Below the pieces are notes generated by a model, which ran no database searches, had not been told where the DNA came from, and saw nothing but the letters and a program-made list of their open reading frames with translations. Made by a program: the position numbers and the translations under genes. Positions 37,334-46,820 of a stretch of 64,000 nucleotides of DNA are shown here, in pieces; position 1 is the first letter of the stretch, and each line of letters opens with the position of its first letter. The stretch is from Neorhodopirellula pilleata (lineage in GTDB: Bacteria; Planctomycetota; Planctomycetia; Pirellulales; Pirellulaceae). The DNA is taken from assembly GCF_007859915.1 (NCBI RefSeq), contig NZ_SJPM01000004.1:306881-370880 (forward strand). The letters run 5' to 3'.

Positions 37334-37454
37334 CCCCCGTTTCGGCAAAACACAACGAAAGCTTACGCCCGGCGGCTAATTGTTTTCAGATAGGTTACAA
37401 TGGCTCGACGAAATGGTCGACACGATTCGCATCAAGAAACAGGTCACACGAGAA

Positions 37455-38900
37455 ATGAGTCACACAATGAAGCGGGAGTTGGTTTGGAAGTTCTCGAACA
37501 CTTCGATGATGGACTGGTGTCCGTGGTTACCATTGCTGTTGGCATTGATCGGCGGAATGTTTGCGTCGCATGTGGCGGCGGCCGGTCGTGAAGGATCGCC
37601 CAACGTCATCGTGATCTTCACCGATGATCAGGGCTACGGCGACTTGGGATGTTTTGGCTCGCAGACGATCGCGACGCCGAACTTAGATCGTTTGGCCAGC
37701 GAAGGCCGACGCTACACCAGTTTCTATTCGGCTTGCTCGGTTTGTTCGCCTTCACGAGCCGCTTTGTTGACGGGGTGCTATCCCAAACGCGTGGGCATGC
37801 ACAAGCACGTACTGTTTCCCCAAAGCGACTATGGTCTTAACGCGAGTGAGTACACGATCGCGGATCATCTTCATGCCAACGGTTATGCCACCGCTTGCGT
37901 GGGGAAATGGCACTTGGGCCATCACGCCGAAACGCTTCCAACTTCGCAGGGATTTGATTCGTACTACGGAATTCCCTATTCCAATGACATGAATCATCCC
38001 GACAACAAGGGCAAACCCAGGTTACCGTCGGACAAGCTGTGGGCCGACCAAGAAACCGCAGTGACGATTTGGAACACGCCGTTGGTTCAAAACGAAGAGA
38101 TCATCGAGCTACCGGTGGATCAACGTACCATCACGCGCCGCTATACCGATCGGGCGATCGAGTTCGTCAAAGCGAACCAAGAGAAACCGTTCTTCTTGTA
38201 TCTGCCCCACTCGATGCCACACATTCCGTTGTACGTTCCTGACGATGTTTATGACCCGAATCCACAGAACGCGTACAAATGTGTGATCGAACACATCGAC
38301 GCCGAAGTTGGACGTTTGGTGCAAACACTCCGTGATTTAGAGTTAGCAGATAACACGCTTGTGATCTACACGAGCGACAACGGACCTTGGTTGCAGTTCA
38401 AGAACCACGGCGGCAGCGCCGGGCCGCTGCGCGAGGGCAAAGGAACGACATTCGAAGGCGGACAGCGAGTGCCGTGCATCATGTGGGCTCCCGGTCGCAT
38501 TCCCGCCGGGACGAGCACCGATGCGTTTGTCTCGACGATCGATTTGTTGCCGACGATCGCCAGTGTGACGGGCCATCCCTTACCGGAAAATGATCGCATC
38601 GACGGGATGGATGTTTCGGCCACCTTCGCGAGCGATTCATCACCACGTGAGGAGTTCGTGTTCTATTCCGCCCAAGGAATCTTGGAAGGCATCCGCATCG
38701 GCGATTGGAAGTATTTGGAGAAGAAGCAAGGGAAGACTTCGAAGATCAATCACTTCCTATTCAATCTGGCTCAAGACCTGGGCGAACAAGACAACCGATA
38801 CGAGCAAGAGCCGACTGTCGCCGCGAAGCTGAAGTCTCGGATGGAAGCGATCGATCAAGAGATCACCCAAAACGCACGCCCCGTTTGGCGGCGACCTTAG
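37455..38900 (+). CDS. sulfatase (Cys-type, arylsulfatase A-like)
   Basis: The 481-residue exported type I sulfatase hydrolyses sulfate esters. It has a signal segment (LPLLLALIGGMFASHVAAAG), metal ligands in FTDDQGYGD, the formylglycine motif CSPSRAALLTG with Cys97, VGKWHLG, and the metal-binding YTSDNGP. The Cys-type motif requires a formylglycine-generating enzyme. The C-terminal RIGDWKYLEKK and LGEQDNRY segments are typical of the family. Of two close ATGs (37455 and 37467) I chose the first; the frame extends to 37380 but that part is not protein-like. It is the first gene of the sulfatase island and is separated from the next by a small convergent gene and a sulfatase remnant. Confidence 0.93.
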   Translation: MSHTMKRELVWKFSNTSMMDWCPWLPLLLALIGGMFASHVAAAGREGSPNVIVIFTDDQGYGDLGCFGSQTIATPNLDRLASEGRRYTSFYSACSVCSPSRAALLTGCYPKRVGMHKHVLFPQSDYGLNASEYTIADHLHANGYATACVGKWHLGHHAETLPTSQGFDSYYGIPYSNDMNHPDNKGKPRLPSDKLWADQETAVTIWNTPLVQNEEIIELPVDQRTITRRYTDRAIEFVKANQEKPFFLYLPHSMPHIPLYVPDDVYDPNPQNAYKCVIEHIDAEVGRLVQTLRDLELADNTLVIYTSDNGPWLQFKNHGGSAGPLREGKGTTFEGGQRVPCIMWAPGRIPAGTSTDAFVSTIDLLPTIASVTGHPLPENDRIDGMDVSATFASDSSPREEFVFYSAQGILEGIRIGDWKYLEKKQGKTSKINHFLFNLAQDLGEQDNRYEQEPTVAAKLKSRMEAIDQEITQNARPVWRRP

Positions 38901-38914
38901 AGCCTATCCTTGCC

Positions 38915-39112
38915 TCAAACGCGGACATCGATGTGTCCGCTTTCGAGCTGTTTTTGAACGCTTTGGATTTGACCGATCATTTGCTTGATTGCGTCACCGG
39001 TATCCTGCAGAACGCTGATTTGCTTACCCAGCAACGCCGCATCGATCTTAGCCTGCGTCGCATCGCGACGGGCTTGCAAGACCGGTTTGACGGCTGTCGA
39101 GATGGAACTCAT
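38915..39112 (-). CDS. small YjfB-like putative motility protein
   Basis: The 65-residue product (MSSISTAVKPVLQARRDATQ at the start) has the helical pattern and a QAKIDAALLGKQISVLQDTG core seen in the YjfB family of small putative motility proteins. The ATG at 39112 has a strong ribosome site, GGGAAGA, about seven bases upstream, which supports it as a real gene on the minus strand inside the otherwise plus-strand island. No partner flagellar gene is in view. The family call is tentative; a generic small helical protein is the alternative. Confidence 0.6.
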   Translation of the reverse strand: MSSISTAVKPVLQARRDATQAKIDAALLGKQISVLQDTGDAIKQMIGQIQSVQKQLESGHIDVRV

Positions 39113-39236
39113 GTTCGATCTTCCCATACAAAAAACGAAGAACTGAACGACGATTTTCGCCTATTGCAACTCTTGGTCAATTTCCGTCGGCGTGTCGGGA
39201 AAAAATGGAAAGTTTTGAGGAAATCTTGTTAACGAT

Positions 39237-39464
39237 TCCCGTCCGCATTCGGCATACGTTCGCATCGGCCAGTGGAAACTGCTTCACCCGACCCGAAAGA
39301 AACATGGAACCCCGCAGCTCTACGACATTGTTGCGGATCCCGCCGAGTCCAGCGACGTCGCGGCGCAGCATCCTGATGTCGTGAAAAGGCTGTCTGCGGT
39401 CGTGCAATCCTGGAATGCCACGCTGCCCACTCAGTACAGCAAGACCAAAGACAAGCAAGACTGA
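39237..39464 (+). pseudogene. C-terminal fragment of a sulfatase gene
   Basis: This open stretch without a start codon translates to RIGQWKLLHPTRKKHGTPQL, then YDIVADPAESSDVAAQHPDV and VQSWNATLPTQYS before a TGA at 39462. It is the characteristic sulfatase C-terminus (RIGDWKLL ... LYDLxxDPxE ... HPxxVxxL). The catalytic N-terminal 400 residues are gone, and upstream in-frame stops begin by 39218. It is a deletion remnant showing that the island once held a further sulfatase, just before the fused gene at 39500. Confidence 0.8.
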
Positions 39465-39499
39465 GCCGTTTTGAAAGCCAATAACTAGAATATGCGATT

Positions 39500-42445
39500 A
39501 TGAATATCAAACTACTGTTTCTATTGTTTGTCGGCACTGCCATCGGCCATGTCTTTGCCGCCGAAGTAAAACCACCCAATATTGTTCTCATCGTCGCCGA
39601 CGATCTGGGCTATGCGGATGTACTGTTCAATCCTCAACATCCACCGGAAATCAGCACGCCACATCTTGACGCTCTGGCGAAGGAAAGCGTGATCTGCCGA
39701 CAGGGCTACGTTAGCGGTCATGTTTGCTCGCCGACGAGAGCCGGCTTGATGACGGGACGTTATCAGCAACGAATGGGCCTCTACACCGGCGGCGAAGCCG
39801 GTTCGGGATTGCCGATGAGTGAGATGATCTTTCCACAGTTTCTCTCGCCCGCCGGCTACATCAGTTGTCAACTCGGTAAATGGCATCTGGGGCCGACACC
39901 GCAATGGAGCCCAGCCCTGCGAGGGTTTGATGAAGTCTTCGGCTTTCTCGGCCGAGGTGCTCACGATTATTTCAAACTGAACGACCCAAGTGACCCGATC
40001 TATCGTGGTACTCAACCGGTGCAGGAAAGTGGCTACTTGACGGATCGACTCGGCGAAGAAGCAGTGTCATTCATCCAGCGTCACGATGCTGATCCGTTTT
40101 TTCTCTATCTGGCATTCAATGCCGTGCATGCACCATTGCAGGCACCCGCCGACGAAGTCGCGAAGTTCGACACCGGCAATCCAGACCGCAATACGCTATT
40201 GGCGATGGGCAAGCGAATGGACGACGCGATCGGTAACATCGTGGCGACGCTGAAGCAAGAATCGGTCTGGGATAACACGCTGCTGTTCTTTATCAGCGAC
40301 AACGGCGGGCCTCTCGCACAGACCGCCAATAACACTCCGCTGCGCGGCGGCAAGCATCAAGATTATGAAGGCGGTGTTCGCGTTCCGTTCTTGGTTTGCT
40401 GGCCGGGCAAGTTGACACCCGGGGAAAGCCAAGCGGTGGTGAGCTCGCTTGATATTCTTCCCACCGCGCTCGCTGCCGCCGATATCGCTTCGCCCGAAAA
40501 GTCATCCTTTGACGGAATCAACATCCTGCCTATTCTTCGGGGGGAAACAACGCCAACGCCGCGCGACCTTTTCTGGTGTGCCGGTGCCGAAGAAGGTTGG
40601 TGGGCGGTCCGCTCGGGCGACTGGAAGGTCGTCGGCGATAAGCAACGCGTCGGACTTTTTGATTTGAGTCAGGACGTTTCGGAAAAACAGGATCTTGCTC
40701 AACAGATGCCGGAGAAGCTTGCTGAGTTGACGGCACTGCACGACTCGTGGTTGGAAGAGATGGCGTATCCAATGAAAGGTGGCGCTAAGCGATACGGTAT
40801 GCCAGCGCCTCTAGACAAAAAGGCAAAGGGCACGAAAAAGCCTAAGAAACGCAAGGCTTCTTCTGACCCGTCCGTGTCCGCCGATGGCGATGTGCGTGAC
40901 GCGTTTGTCGCTCTTCCTGCAAAGCCGCAGAAGGCTGCGTCGAGTCGCCCGCCGAACGTGTTGTTTCTGGCCGTTGATGATATGAACGACTGGATCGGTT
41001 GCCTGGAAACGACTCCACATGCGATCACCCCGAATATCGATGCGCTTGCGGCTCGCGGGGTCAACTTTACGAATGCGCACACCGCCGGAGTATTCTGCGC
41101 GCCTAGCCGAGCGGCGATCTTCTCGGGCCAATACGCGTCGACCACGGGCTGTTACACCAGCCCGAACTACTTCGTTCATCATCCTGAAATCGAGTCCCTG
41201 CAAACGAGTTTCGCGAAAGCGGGCTACACAACGCTGGGCGCCGGAAAGCTTTATCATCACCCCGCCGGAGCGATCGACCAGCGAGGGTGGGCCGAATTCT
41301 TCCTACGCAACCAGTTCCAGCGAGAAGGCGGCTGGGCTCTCGAATCGTGGAGCAGCGATACACCAGTGCCGCAGCCGTTTCCGGCAAGTATCTACAACCG
41401 AGGCAAGCAGATCACCGGCGGGTTGTTCCTCGAATGGGGACCAATCCCGAACGAGCGCGAAGAGGAGATGGCCGACACGATCCGCATCAATTGGGCCGTC
41501 GAACAATTGAAGCAGAAGCATGACAAACCATTCTTTCTAGCTTGTGGCATCTACGCGCCTCACTTTCCCAACTACTGTCCGCAAAAATACTTCGATATGT
41601 ACGATCCGGATCAGATTCCGTTGCCTCCGATGAAGGATGACGATCTGGAAGACTTGCCACCCAAAGTTCGTCGCCAAAAAGAGAATCGTCGGCGAGCGCA
41701 TCACGACAAGCTGGTTGAGATCGATGCGGTCGACGACGCCATTCATGGTTACCTGGCCTGCATGAGCTACGCCGATGCGATGATGGGTCGTGTGCTCGAC
41801 GCCTTGGAATCCAGCCCGTATGCGGACAACACGATCGTCGTCTTTTGGAGCGATCACGGATACCACCACGGCGAGAAAGGCGACTGGGGCAAACACACAC
41901 TCTGGGAACGAACTTCCAACGTGCCGTTTATCTGGGCGGGTCCCGGAGTGACTCAAGGACAAAAGTCCGACGTCACGGTCAGTCTGATTGATATGTACCC
42001 GACGCTGGTTGAGATGTGCGAGCTTCCACGACCGAGTCAGACCCTTGAAGGCGAGTCGCTTGCCGAAACGCTTATCGATCCGACAATGGCATCGGATCGC
42101 AATGTGTTGCTACCGTACATGACTCCCGGTGAGTTTGCGATCATCAATCGCGACTGGCGTTACATTCGTTACGGCGACGACGGCGAAGAACTCTACAACG
42201 TCCGCGAAGACCCCAACGAATGGAACAATCTCGCGTCTGATCCGCAGTACACCGACATCATGGCTGAACTAAGCCGATCAGCACCGCAATCCTTCGCCGC
42301 CCCAGAACCAAAGCTGAATGAACGTAAAGACCTCGTTGTCGAGGGCGAGACATTCCGCTGGCAGCAAGGCAAGGGGAATTACGTTCCACATCCGAAGTAT
42401 CTGCCGTACAACGCGGCAGTCGCATCACCGACCGAACAAAAATGA
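39500..42445 (+). CDS. tandem fusion of two complete sulfatases
   Basis: The 981-residue exported protein carries two catalytic domains in one chain. Signal peptide: [16 protein letters not shown]. Domain 1 (about 24-425) has [20 protein letters not shown] (Cys76), LGKWHLG and FISDNGG, arylsulfatase-like. A Lys-rich linker (about 428-460: [16 protein letters not shown]) leads to domain 2 (about 483-981) with [19 protein letters not shown] (Cys533), AGKLYHH and [22 protein letters not shown], resembling iduronate-2-sulfatase-type enzymes. Both domains keep their formylglycine cysteines. The reading frame is continuous with no stop or shift at the junction. I infer that two different sulfate positions on one substrate are removed in sequence. 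The alternative, two genes joined by a sequencing error, is less likely given the well-formed linker. Confidence 0.92.
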   Translation: MNIKLLFLLFVGTAIGHVFAAEVKPPNIVLIVADDLGYADVLFNPQHPPEISTPHLDALAKESVICRQGYVSGHVCSPTRAGLMTGRYQQRMGLYTGGEAGSGLPMSEMIFPQFLSPAGYISCQLGKWHLGPTPQWSPALRGFDEVFGFLGRGAHDYFKLNDPSDPIYRGTQPVQESGYLTDRLGEEAVSFIQRHDADPFFLYLAFNAVHAPLQAPADEVAKFDTGNPDRNTLLAMGKRMDDAIGNIVATLKQESVWDNTLLFFISDNGGPLAQTANNTPLRGGKHQDYEGGVRVPFLVCWPGKLTPGESQAVVSSLDILPTALAAADIASPEKSSFDGINILPILRGETTPTPRDLFWCAGAEEGWWAVRSGDWKVVGDKQRVGLFDLSQDVSEKQDLAQQMPEKLAELTALHDSWLEEMAYPMKGGAKRYGMPAPLDKKAKGTKKPKKRKASSDPSVSADGDVRDAFVALPAKPQKAASSRPPNVLFLAVDDMNDWIGCLETTPHAITPNIDALAARGVNFTNAHTAGVFCAPSRAAIFSGQYASTTGCYTSPNYFVHHPEIESLQTSFAKAGYTTLGAGKLYHHPAGAIDQRGWAEFFLRNQFQREGGWALESWSSDTPVPQPFPASIYNRGKQITGGLFLEWGPIPNEREEEMADTIRINWAVEQLKQKHDKPFFLACGIYAPHFPNYCPQKYFDMYDPDQIPLPPMKDDDLEDLPPKVRRQKENRRRAHHDKLVEIDAVDDAIHGYLACMSYADAMMGRVLDALESSPYADNTIVVFWSDHGYHHGEKGDWGKHTLWERTSNVPFIWAGPGVTQGQKSDVTVSLIDMYPTLVEMCELPRPSQTLEGESLAETLIDPTMASDRNVLLPYMTPGEFAIINRDWRYIRYGDDGEELYNVREDPNEWNNLASDPQYTDIMAELSRSAPQSFAAPEPKLNERKDLVVEGETFRWQQGKGNYVPHPKYLPYNAAVASPTEQK

Positions 42446-42447
42446 CA

Positions 42448-42548
42448 AGGCTCTGTCTGAAAAGGGGTCTGAACCTTTGGAGGCAAGTCATCTTTTCCGA
42501 GTTGATGGCATTGCCGGAGAGGGTCAGACCCCTTTTCAGACAGAGCCT
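42448..42548. repeat. 101-base palindromic element
   Basis: The left arm begins AGGCTCTGTCTGAAAAGGGG (42448) and continues for 28 bases. The right arm is its reverse complement, ending at 42548, with one A/C mismatch. The loop is about 45 bases. It lies directly after the fused sulfatase stop codon and could fold into a strong transcription-terminating hairpin. A second, shorter copy is at 63209-63288. Confidence 0.88.
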
Positions 42549-42646
42549 AGTCGTTTTTGACTTGCGAAGGTTTGGCGAACGACCATTGACTTGAAACTGA
42601 CCGGCCGCGCAGGAATGCGGCTTGATGAACTGCAAAGCGAAAGCAA

Positions 42647-44149
42647 ATGAATATGAGACGTGAGATGCGGATTACTCTAACCCTGACATGCTTCCTTTTG
42701 ATGGCAACTTCCGCCATCGCGGCGAGGCCCAATATTTTGTTTATCGTCTGTGATGACTTAAACACGCACGTCTCGACATCCGGTTATCCGGACATCCAGA
42801 CGCCAACATTCGAGGCCCTCGCGAAGGACGGCATGACGTTCTCACGAGCATTCTGTCAGTATCCCGTGTGCGGGCCGTCGCGGGCTTCGTTTCTAAGTGG
42901 TCTGTATCCGGAATCGACCGGCGTGCTGGACAATAAATCAGACATCCGTCAGACGCGACCGAACACGGTCTCGATGCCGCAGTACTTTAAAGACAACGGC
43001 TACTGGACGGCTTCGATTGGCAAGGTCTTTCACAACGAAAAGGCTGACCACGGCGACGTAGCATGGAGTGATGCGCCGCCGTGGTTCGAAAACGACGAGC
43101 TGCCAGTCGTCACCGAAGCGCGGAATAAATTCGAACAAGAATACGGCAGCGTTGAAAAGGCCGCAAACAGACCGAAGTGGCGAGCAGCCATGAAAGCCGT
43201 GCTCGATCCACTAAACGCACAAACCCCACCCGGTCACGGTCCTAGCGGGCTCCGGGATGAGCAGCACAGCGATGGCAAGAATGCTCGCCAGGTTATCAAC
43301 TGGCTTAAACGAAAGAGCCACGGAGACAAACCATTTTTCATCGCCCTTGGCATTCACAAACCGCACGTTCCGTTCTTAGCACCGGACAAGTATTTCGATC
43401 TTTATCCACGCGAGCAAATTCAATTTCATCGCGACCGCGCGGACCTATGGAACAGCATTCCCCGTGATGCTTCCGCCAATCGATTCAAGGAATTTGATTT
43501 CGAACTGGGAGTTGAAAACGAGCCACGTCGCCGCGAGTTCATGCAGGCCTATCATGCGTGCGTGTCATTCATCGACGCACAGATCGGGCTTGTTCTACAG
43601 ACGCTCAAAGACGAGTCGCTGTATGACAACACGATCATCGTGCTAACCTCCGACCACGGGTATCACCTCGGCGATCACTTTCTGTGGGGCAAAGTGACGC
43701 TGTTCGACATTGGGGCGAAGGTACCCCTGATTGTTCGTGTCCCCGGCGTGACCAGCGCTGGTAGCCACAGCGACGCGATGGTTGAGCTTGTTGATGTTTT
43801 TCCCACCCTGACGCAGCTTGCTGGTTTGGAGATGCCACAACATCTACAAGGCACATCGATCGCCCCAATACTTCAAGACCCGTCCCGTAAACACGCGAAG
43901 GACTACGCCTACAGCGTCGTGTCCCGCGGTCCAAACCTCGGCTTCGCCGTCCGCAACCAAAACTGGCGCTACGGCAAATGGCCCAGCGGCGAGGAACTCT
44001 ATGACCTGAACAAGGATCCACATGAACGAAACAACGTCGCAAACGATTCCAGGTTTGCTGAGCGTTTAAAAGAACTGCGAGCCGTGCTGGCCGAAAAACA
44101 GAATATGGCAAGAAGCCAGCGTGAATCGCCAACGGTAAGTGACGATTAA
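42647..44149 (+). CDS. sulfatase (Cys-type, iduronate-2-sulfatase-like)
   Basis: The 500-residue exported enzyme has signal peptide LTLTCFLLMATSAIA, VCDDLNTH for metal, CGPSRASFLSG with Cys75, IGKVFHNEKAD in place of the usual GKWHLG, and LTSDHGYHLGDHFLWGK. The GK-V-F-H and SDHGYHLG pattern is that of the iduronate-2-sulfatase-like group and matches domain 2 of the upstream fusion. The substrate is therefore more likely an internal 2-O-sulfated uronic acid or similar; this is inference. It is separated from the previous gene by about 200 bases holding a palindrome, so it may have its own promoter. Confidence 0.92.
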   Translation: MNMRREMRITLTLTCFLLMATSAIAARPNILFIVCDDLNTHVSTSGYPDIQTPTFEALAKDGMTFSRAFCQYPVCGPSRASFLSGLYPESTGVLDNKSDIRQTRPNTVSMPQYFKDNGYWTASIGKVFHNEKADHGDVAWSDAPPWFENDELPVVTEARNKFEQEYGSVEKAANRPKWRAAMKAVLDPLNAQTPPGHGPSGLRDEQHSDGKNARQVINWLKRKSHGDKPFFIALGIHKPHVPFLAPDKYFDLYPREQIQFHRDRADLWNSIPRDASANRFKEFDFELGVENEPRRREFMQAYHACVSFIDAQIGLVLQTLKDESLYDNTIIVLTSDHGYHLGDHFLWGKVTLFDIGAKVPLIVRVPGVTSAGSHSDAMVELVDVFPTLTQLAGLEMPQHLQGTSIAPILQDPSRKHAKDYAYSVVSRGPNLGFAVRNQNWRYGKWPSGEELYDLNKDPHERNNVANDSRFAERLKELRAVLAEKQNMARSQRESPTVSDD

Positions 44150-44618
44150 TCTGAACGCGCTATCGTCAAATGAAGACGTGTTCGACGAAACGATCGCAAG
44201 AATCCGCAGCCGACCGAATGGACATAGGCTCTCACTGGCGGGGTGTTGATTTAGTCTGCATCGTAACCCGAAGCGTGAGCGAGGGATGAGTCAATATCCA
44301 TTATCCCTCGCTTACCCAGCGGGTTACCAAAAAATCGCAAATTCAAAACTCACGTGTCGGGTTGCGATTAAATCAACAGCCCGGTAACGCCGTCGGCTCA
44401 CTGAATCAACACGCCGCCGGTGTTGTGGATCAACAGCAAACCGTGGACACGAACGCCCGCGAAGTACCTGTGTTCGAACGTGTTCGATTCTTGAAAAGAG
44501 CGGATTCGCAAAGAAATTCCAAAATTGTCGTTAAACCGGCAGTTTCTATGGAGTCTTTACCATCCGAGGGTCTCGCCAAGGGGCTCATTCTTTCCTTCAC
44601 TTCGGCATCAAGGTTTCC
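44150..44618. other. repeat-bearing intergenic region
   Basis: This 469-base gap holds a copy of the island's palindromic repeat (about 44230-44420). The rest, including several frames without ribosome sites, shows nothing recognisable. The last bases before 44619 form the ribosome site AAGG of the small lipoprotein gene. Confidence 0.6.
44230..44420. repeat. diverged copy of the CCCGAAGCGTGAGCGAGGGA palindrome
   Basis: GTTGATTTAGTCTGCATCG and CCCGAAGCGTGAGCGAGGGA on the left pair with TCCCTCGCTTACCCAGCGGG and GCGATTAAATCAACAGCCC on the right. It is longer and more diverged than the copies at 46291-46656, 59845-59990 and 61380-61535. Confidence 0.75.
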
Positions 44619-44810
44619 ATGATGAAGTTTACGGGCGGTTTCTCATTCATTTTTTTCGCGTTCTGCTTAGCGATTTTCTCGGGGTGCGGCGGGGCGACCG
44701 ATGCGACCGTGGTGGGAAGCGAGGACGCGATTGCCAACTATCTGGAAGAAAACCCAGAGGCCGCGACTGAGGACGACGAGAACTTTGTGGATGATTATCC
44801 AAACGACTGA
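44619..44810 (+). CDS. small acidic lipoprotein
   Basis: The 63-residue product opens with a lipoprotein signal peptide (FSFIFFAFCLAIFSGCGG). The Cys of SGC is the probable lipidation site, near residue 23. The mature part is short and strongly acidic (EENPEAATEDDENFVDDYPND). It starts at ATG-ATG (44619/44622) with AAGG upstream. It lies 127 bases before the DUF1559 pseudopilin-like gene; small lipoproteins often precede DUF1559 genes in planctomycetes. Function is unknown. Confidence 0.7.
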   Translation: MMKFTGGFSFIFFAFCLAIFSGCGGATDATVVGSEDAIANYLEENPEAATEDDENFVDDYPND

Positions 44811-44937
44811 CCCACGAATAAATAATTAGAACGCTTCGTTTGTCCGTCATTCCAATGTTGTGTTCTGAGATATTGCGTTTTTTTATGAACATGGCGCTGT
44901 GCCATGCTTCCGGTTATCTCAAGCTAGGAGAATTATC

Positions 44938-46191
44938 GTGTTTAGTAAGCAAGGCAAGCGAGCATTTACACTCGTTGAGCTTCTCGTCGTGATTGCGATC
45001 ATTGGCGTCTTGGTCGGGTTGCTGCTGCCAGCCGTTCAGGCAGCTCGTGAGGCGGCTCGTCGCATGAGTTGCAGCAACAACTTCAAGCAAATCGGGTTGG
45101 GGATCCACAACTATCACGCCGCCTACAATCAACTGCCCAAGCAGATGGGAGGGACGTTTTCTTCTGGCATGAATAGCGAAACCCCTCCGGGGTCGAATGC
45201 CAATAGACTGAGTTGGCTTGTCGGTTTAACGCCTTTTTTCGAACAGCAAGCACTGTGGGAACAGATCAGCAATCCATTGCAGATTGGTTCTGGAACGTGG
45301 CAAGCGATGGGGGCAGATCCTCAAAAACGCTATGGCGGTGGCAGTGGTCATGACAGTCATCGCTACGAGCCATGGCTGACTGAGATTCCAACGCTAAGGT
45401 GTCCCAGTGATCCCGGGTTTGGATTGCCGGCCCAGGGGCGTACCAACTATGGAGCCTGCATGGGTGATGCTTGCCACCAAATGGATGGCGGCGGCATCAA
45501 CGATTCCGGTCAGGATTCCGATCCGTCATCAGACTCCAACGAAGTGGAAACTCGAGCAGCGTGCCGTGGCGTGTTTGTTCCTCGCAAAGTGATGAAGTTC
45601 CGCGACATCTTGGATGGTCTGGCCAATACCATCTGTGCCGGCGAAATCGCCACAGACTTGGGCGATCTGGATAGGCGAACTCACCAGTCATTTAGTGGGC
45701 TCGCTTCCGAGCGTATTTGGAACGCTGGCAAATCGGTCAAATGTGAAAGCTATGCCGATCCCGCGAGGCCTCAGTTCCTGGATCCCAACGGGACACAGCC
45801 CACGGAATACAAAACCAATGGATCGGGGCCGGAATTCAAGCGTGGATTCAAGTGGGCGCATGGTGGTGTGCTTTATACCGGCATCACAACCATCTTGCCT
45901 CCGAATAAAGGTTTTTGTCATGATGGACGAGGGTTAGGAGCGGCTCATAATCACCATGACGATCGTCCCGCGGTCGCCCCGCCCAGCAGTCGCCATCAAG
46001 GGGGCTGTCACGTTCTGATGGCCGATGGTGCGGTCAAGTTTGTGACCGACAGCATTGAAGCAGGCAACCAGCAAAGCGCCCAGGTCCGTGTGGGTGGCGC
46101 GTATGTGGCTCCTGGCTCGGAGAGCCCATTCGGAGTTTGGGGGGCTCTCGGAACTCGGGCTTCAAAAGAGGTTATCGACGAAGCGTTTTAA
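44938..46191 (+). CDS. DUF1559 protein with type IV pilin-like N-terminus
   Basis: The 417-residue protein belongs to a large planctomycete family with a prepilin leader. It starts at GTG 44938 (ribosome site AGGAG eight bases before), giving MFSKQGKRAFTLVELLVVIA: a short basic leader, a prepilin peptidase site around A-FTLVE, then the hydrophobic helix IIGVLVGLLLPAVQAAREAA. The body ends in the family signature HQGGCHVLMADGAVKFV (the H-X9-DG motif), near residue 370. A longer frame from 44899 ignores the ribosome site. The protein is probably surface-attached or part of a pseudopilus; its role within a sulfatase island is unknown. Confidence 0.9.
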   Translation: MFSKQGKRAFTLVELLVVIAIIGVLVGLLLPAVQAAREAARRMSCSNNFKQIGLGIHNYHAAYNQLPKQMGGTFSSGMNSETPPGSNANRLSWLVGLTPFFEQQALWEQISNPLQIGSGTWQAMGADPQKRYGGGSGHDSHRYEPWLTEIPTLRCPSDPGFGLPAQGRTNYGACMGDACHQMDGGGINDSGQDSDPSSDSNEVETRAACRGVFVPRKVMKFRDILDGLANTICAGEIATDLGDLDRRTHQSFSGLASERIWNAGKSVKCESYADPARPQFLDPNGTQPTEYKTNGSGPEFKRGFKWAHGGVLYTGITTILPPNKGFCHDGRGLGAAHNHHDDRPAVAPPSSRHQGGCHVLMADGAVKFVTDSIEAGNQQSAQVRVGGAYVAPGSESPFGVWGALGTRASKEVIDEAF

Positions 46192-46820
46192 GCGAATCGA
46201 ACGCCTTTCGGAACTGGCAAGTTCCAGTCCGATGACCGAGGAAACGCCCGCTGCGAGCGGGCCGTTGACTTATTGAGCCGACGGCGATAGCGGGCGGTTG
46301 ACTTAGTCCTCATCGAAACCCGAAGCGTGAGCGAGGGATACTTACAGAGGATTTAATGACGTTGGATCCCTCGCTGACGCATCGGGTTACGATTAAACCG
46401 ATAGCCCGCTAGCGGGCTGTTGATTTAGTCCTCATCGAAACCCGAAGCGTGAGCGAGGGATACTTACAGAGGTTTTAATGGCGTTGGATCCCTCGCTGAC
46501 GCATCGGGTTACGATTAAACCGACAGCCCGCTAGCGGGCGGTTGACTTAGTCCTCATCGAAACCCGAAGCGTGAGCGAGGGATACTTACAGAGGATTTAA
46601 TGGCGTTGGATCCCTCGCTGACGCATCGGGTTACGATTAAACCGACAGCCCGCTAGCGCCATCGGCTCACAAGAAATCAATCAGTGGCTCTCTTTTAAGC
46701 ACTGATTGCGCATGACAAACAATGAATTCTCGAACGTCCATGGTCCACTCGGTCGTGCCTAATTGAGGGTTAATTTGCAGATTTTTCGTACAATTATGAC
46801 GTTCTGTGGAGTTGACTTGC
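46192..46820. other. intergenic region dominated by a triple tandem palindrome
   Basis: Of these 629 bases, 46291-46656 is the tandem repeat listed separately. The remaining 160 bases before the ECF sigma gene (46660-46820) are AT-rich and probably hold its promoter; I could not fix boxes. Confidence 0.6.
46291..46656. repeat. three tandem 122-base palindromic repeats
   Basis: Units begin at 46291, 46413 and 46535 (CGGGCGGTTGACTTAGTCC or CGGGCTGTTGATTTAGTCC), an exact period of 122 bases with only a few differences. Each contains CCCGAAGCGTGAGCGAGGGA facing TCCCTCGCTGACGCATCGGG, and outer arms pairing GCGGGC-GTTGA with TTAAACCGACAGCCCGCT, so each can form a long hairpin. There is no spacer diversity, so it is not a CRISPR array. 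Confidence 0.88.

Noticed and set aside
44362..44622. 86-residue open frame before the lipoprotein gene
   Set aside because: It runs through the palindromic repeat, has no ribosome site and shows no protein-like pattern.
46291..46656. CRISPR-like array
   Set aside because: The three units are 122 bases long with near-identical content throughout, so there are no unique spacers, and no cas genes are present.
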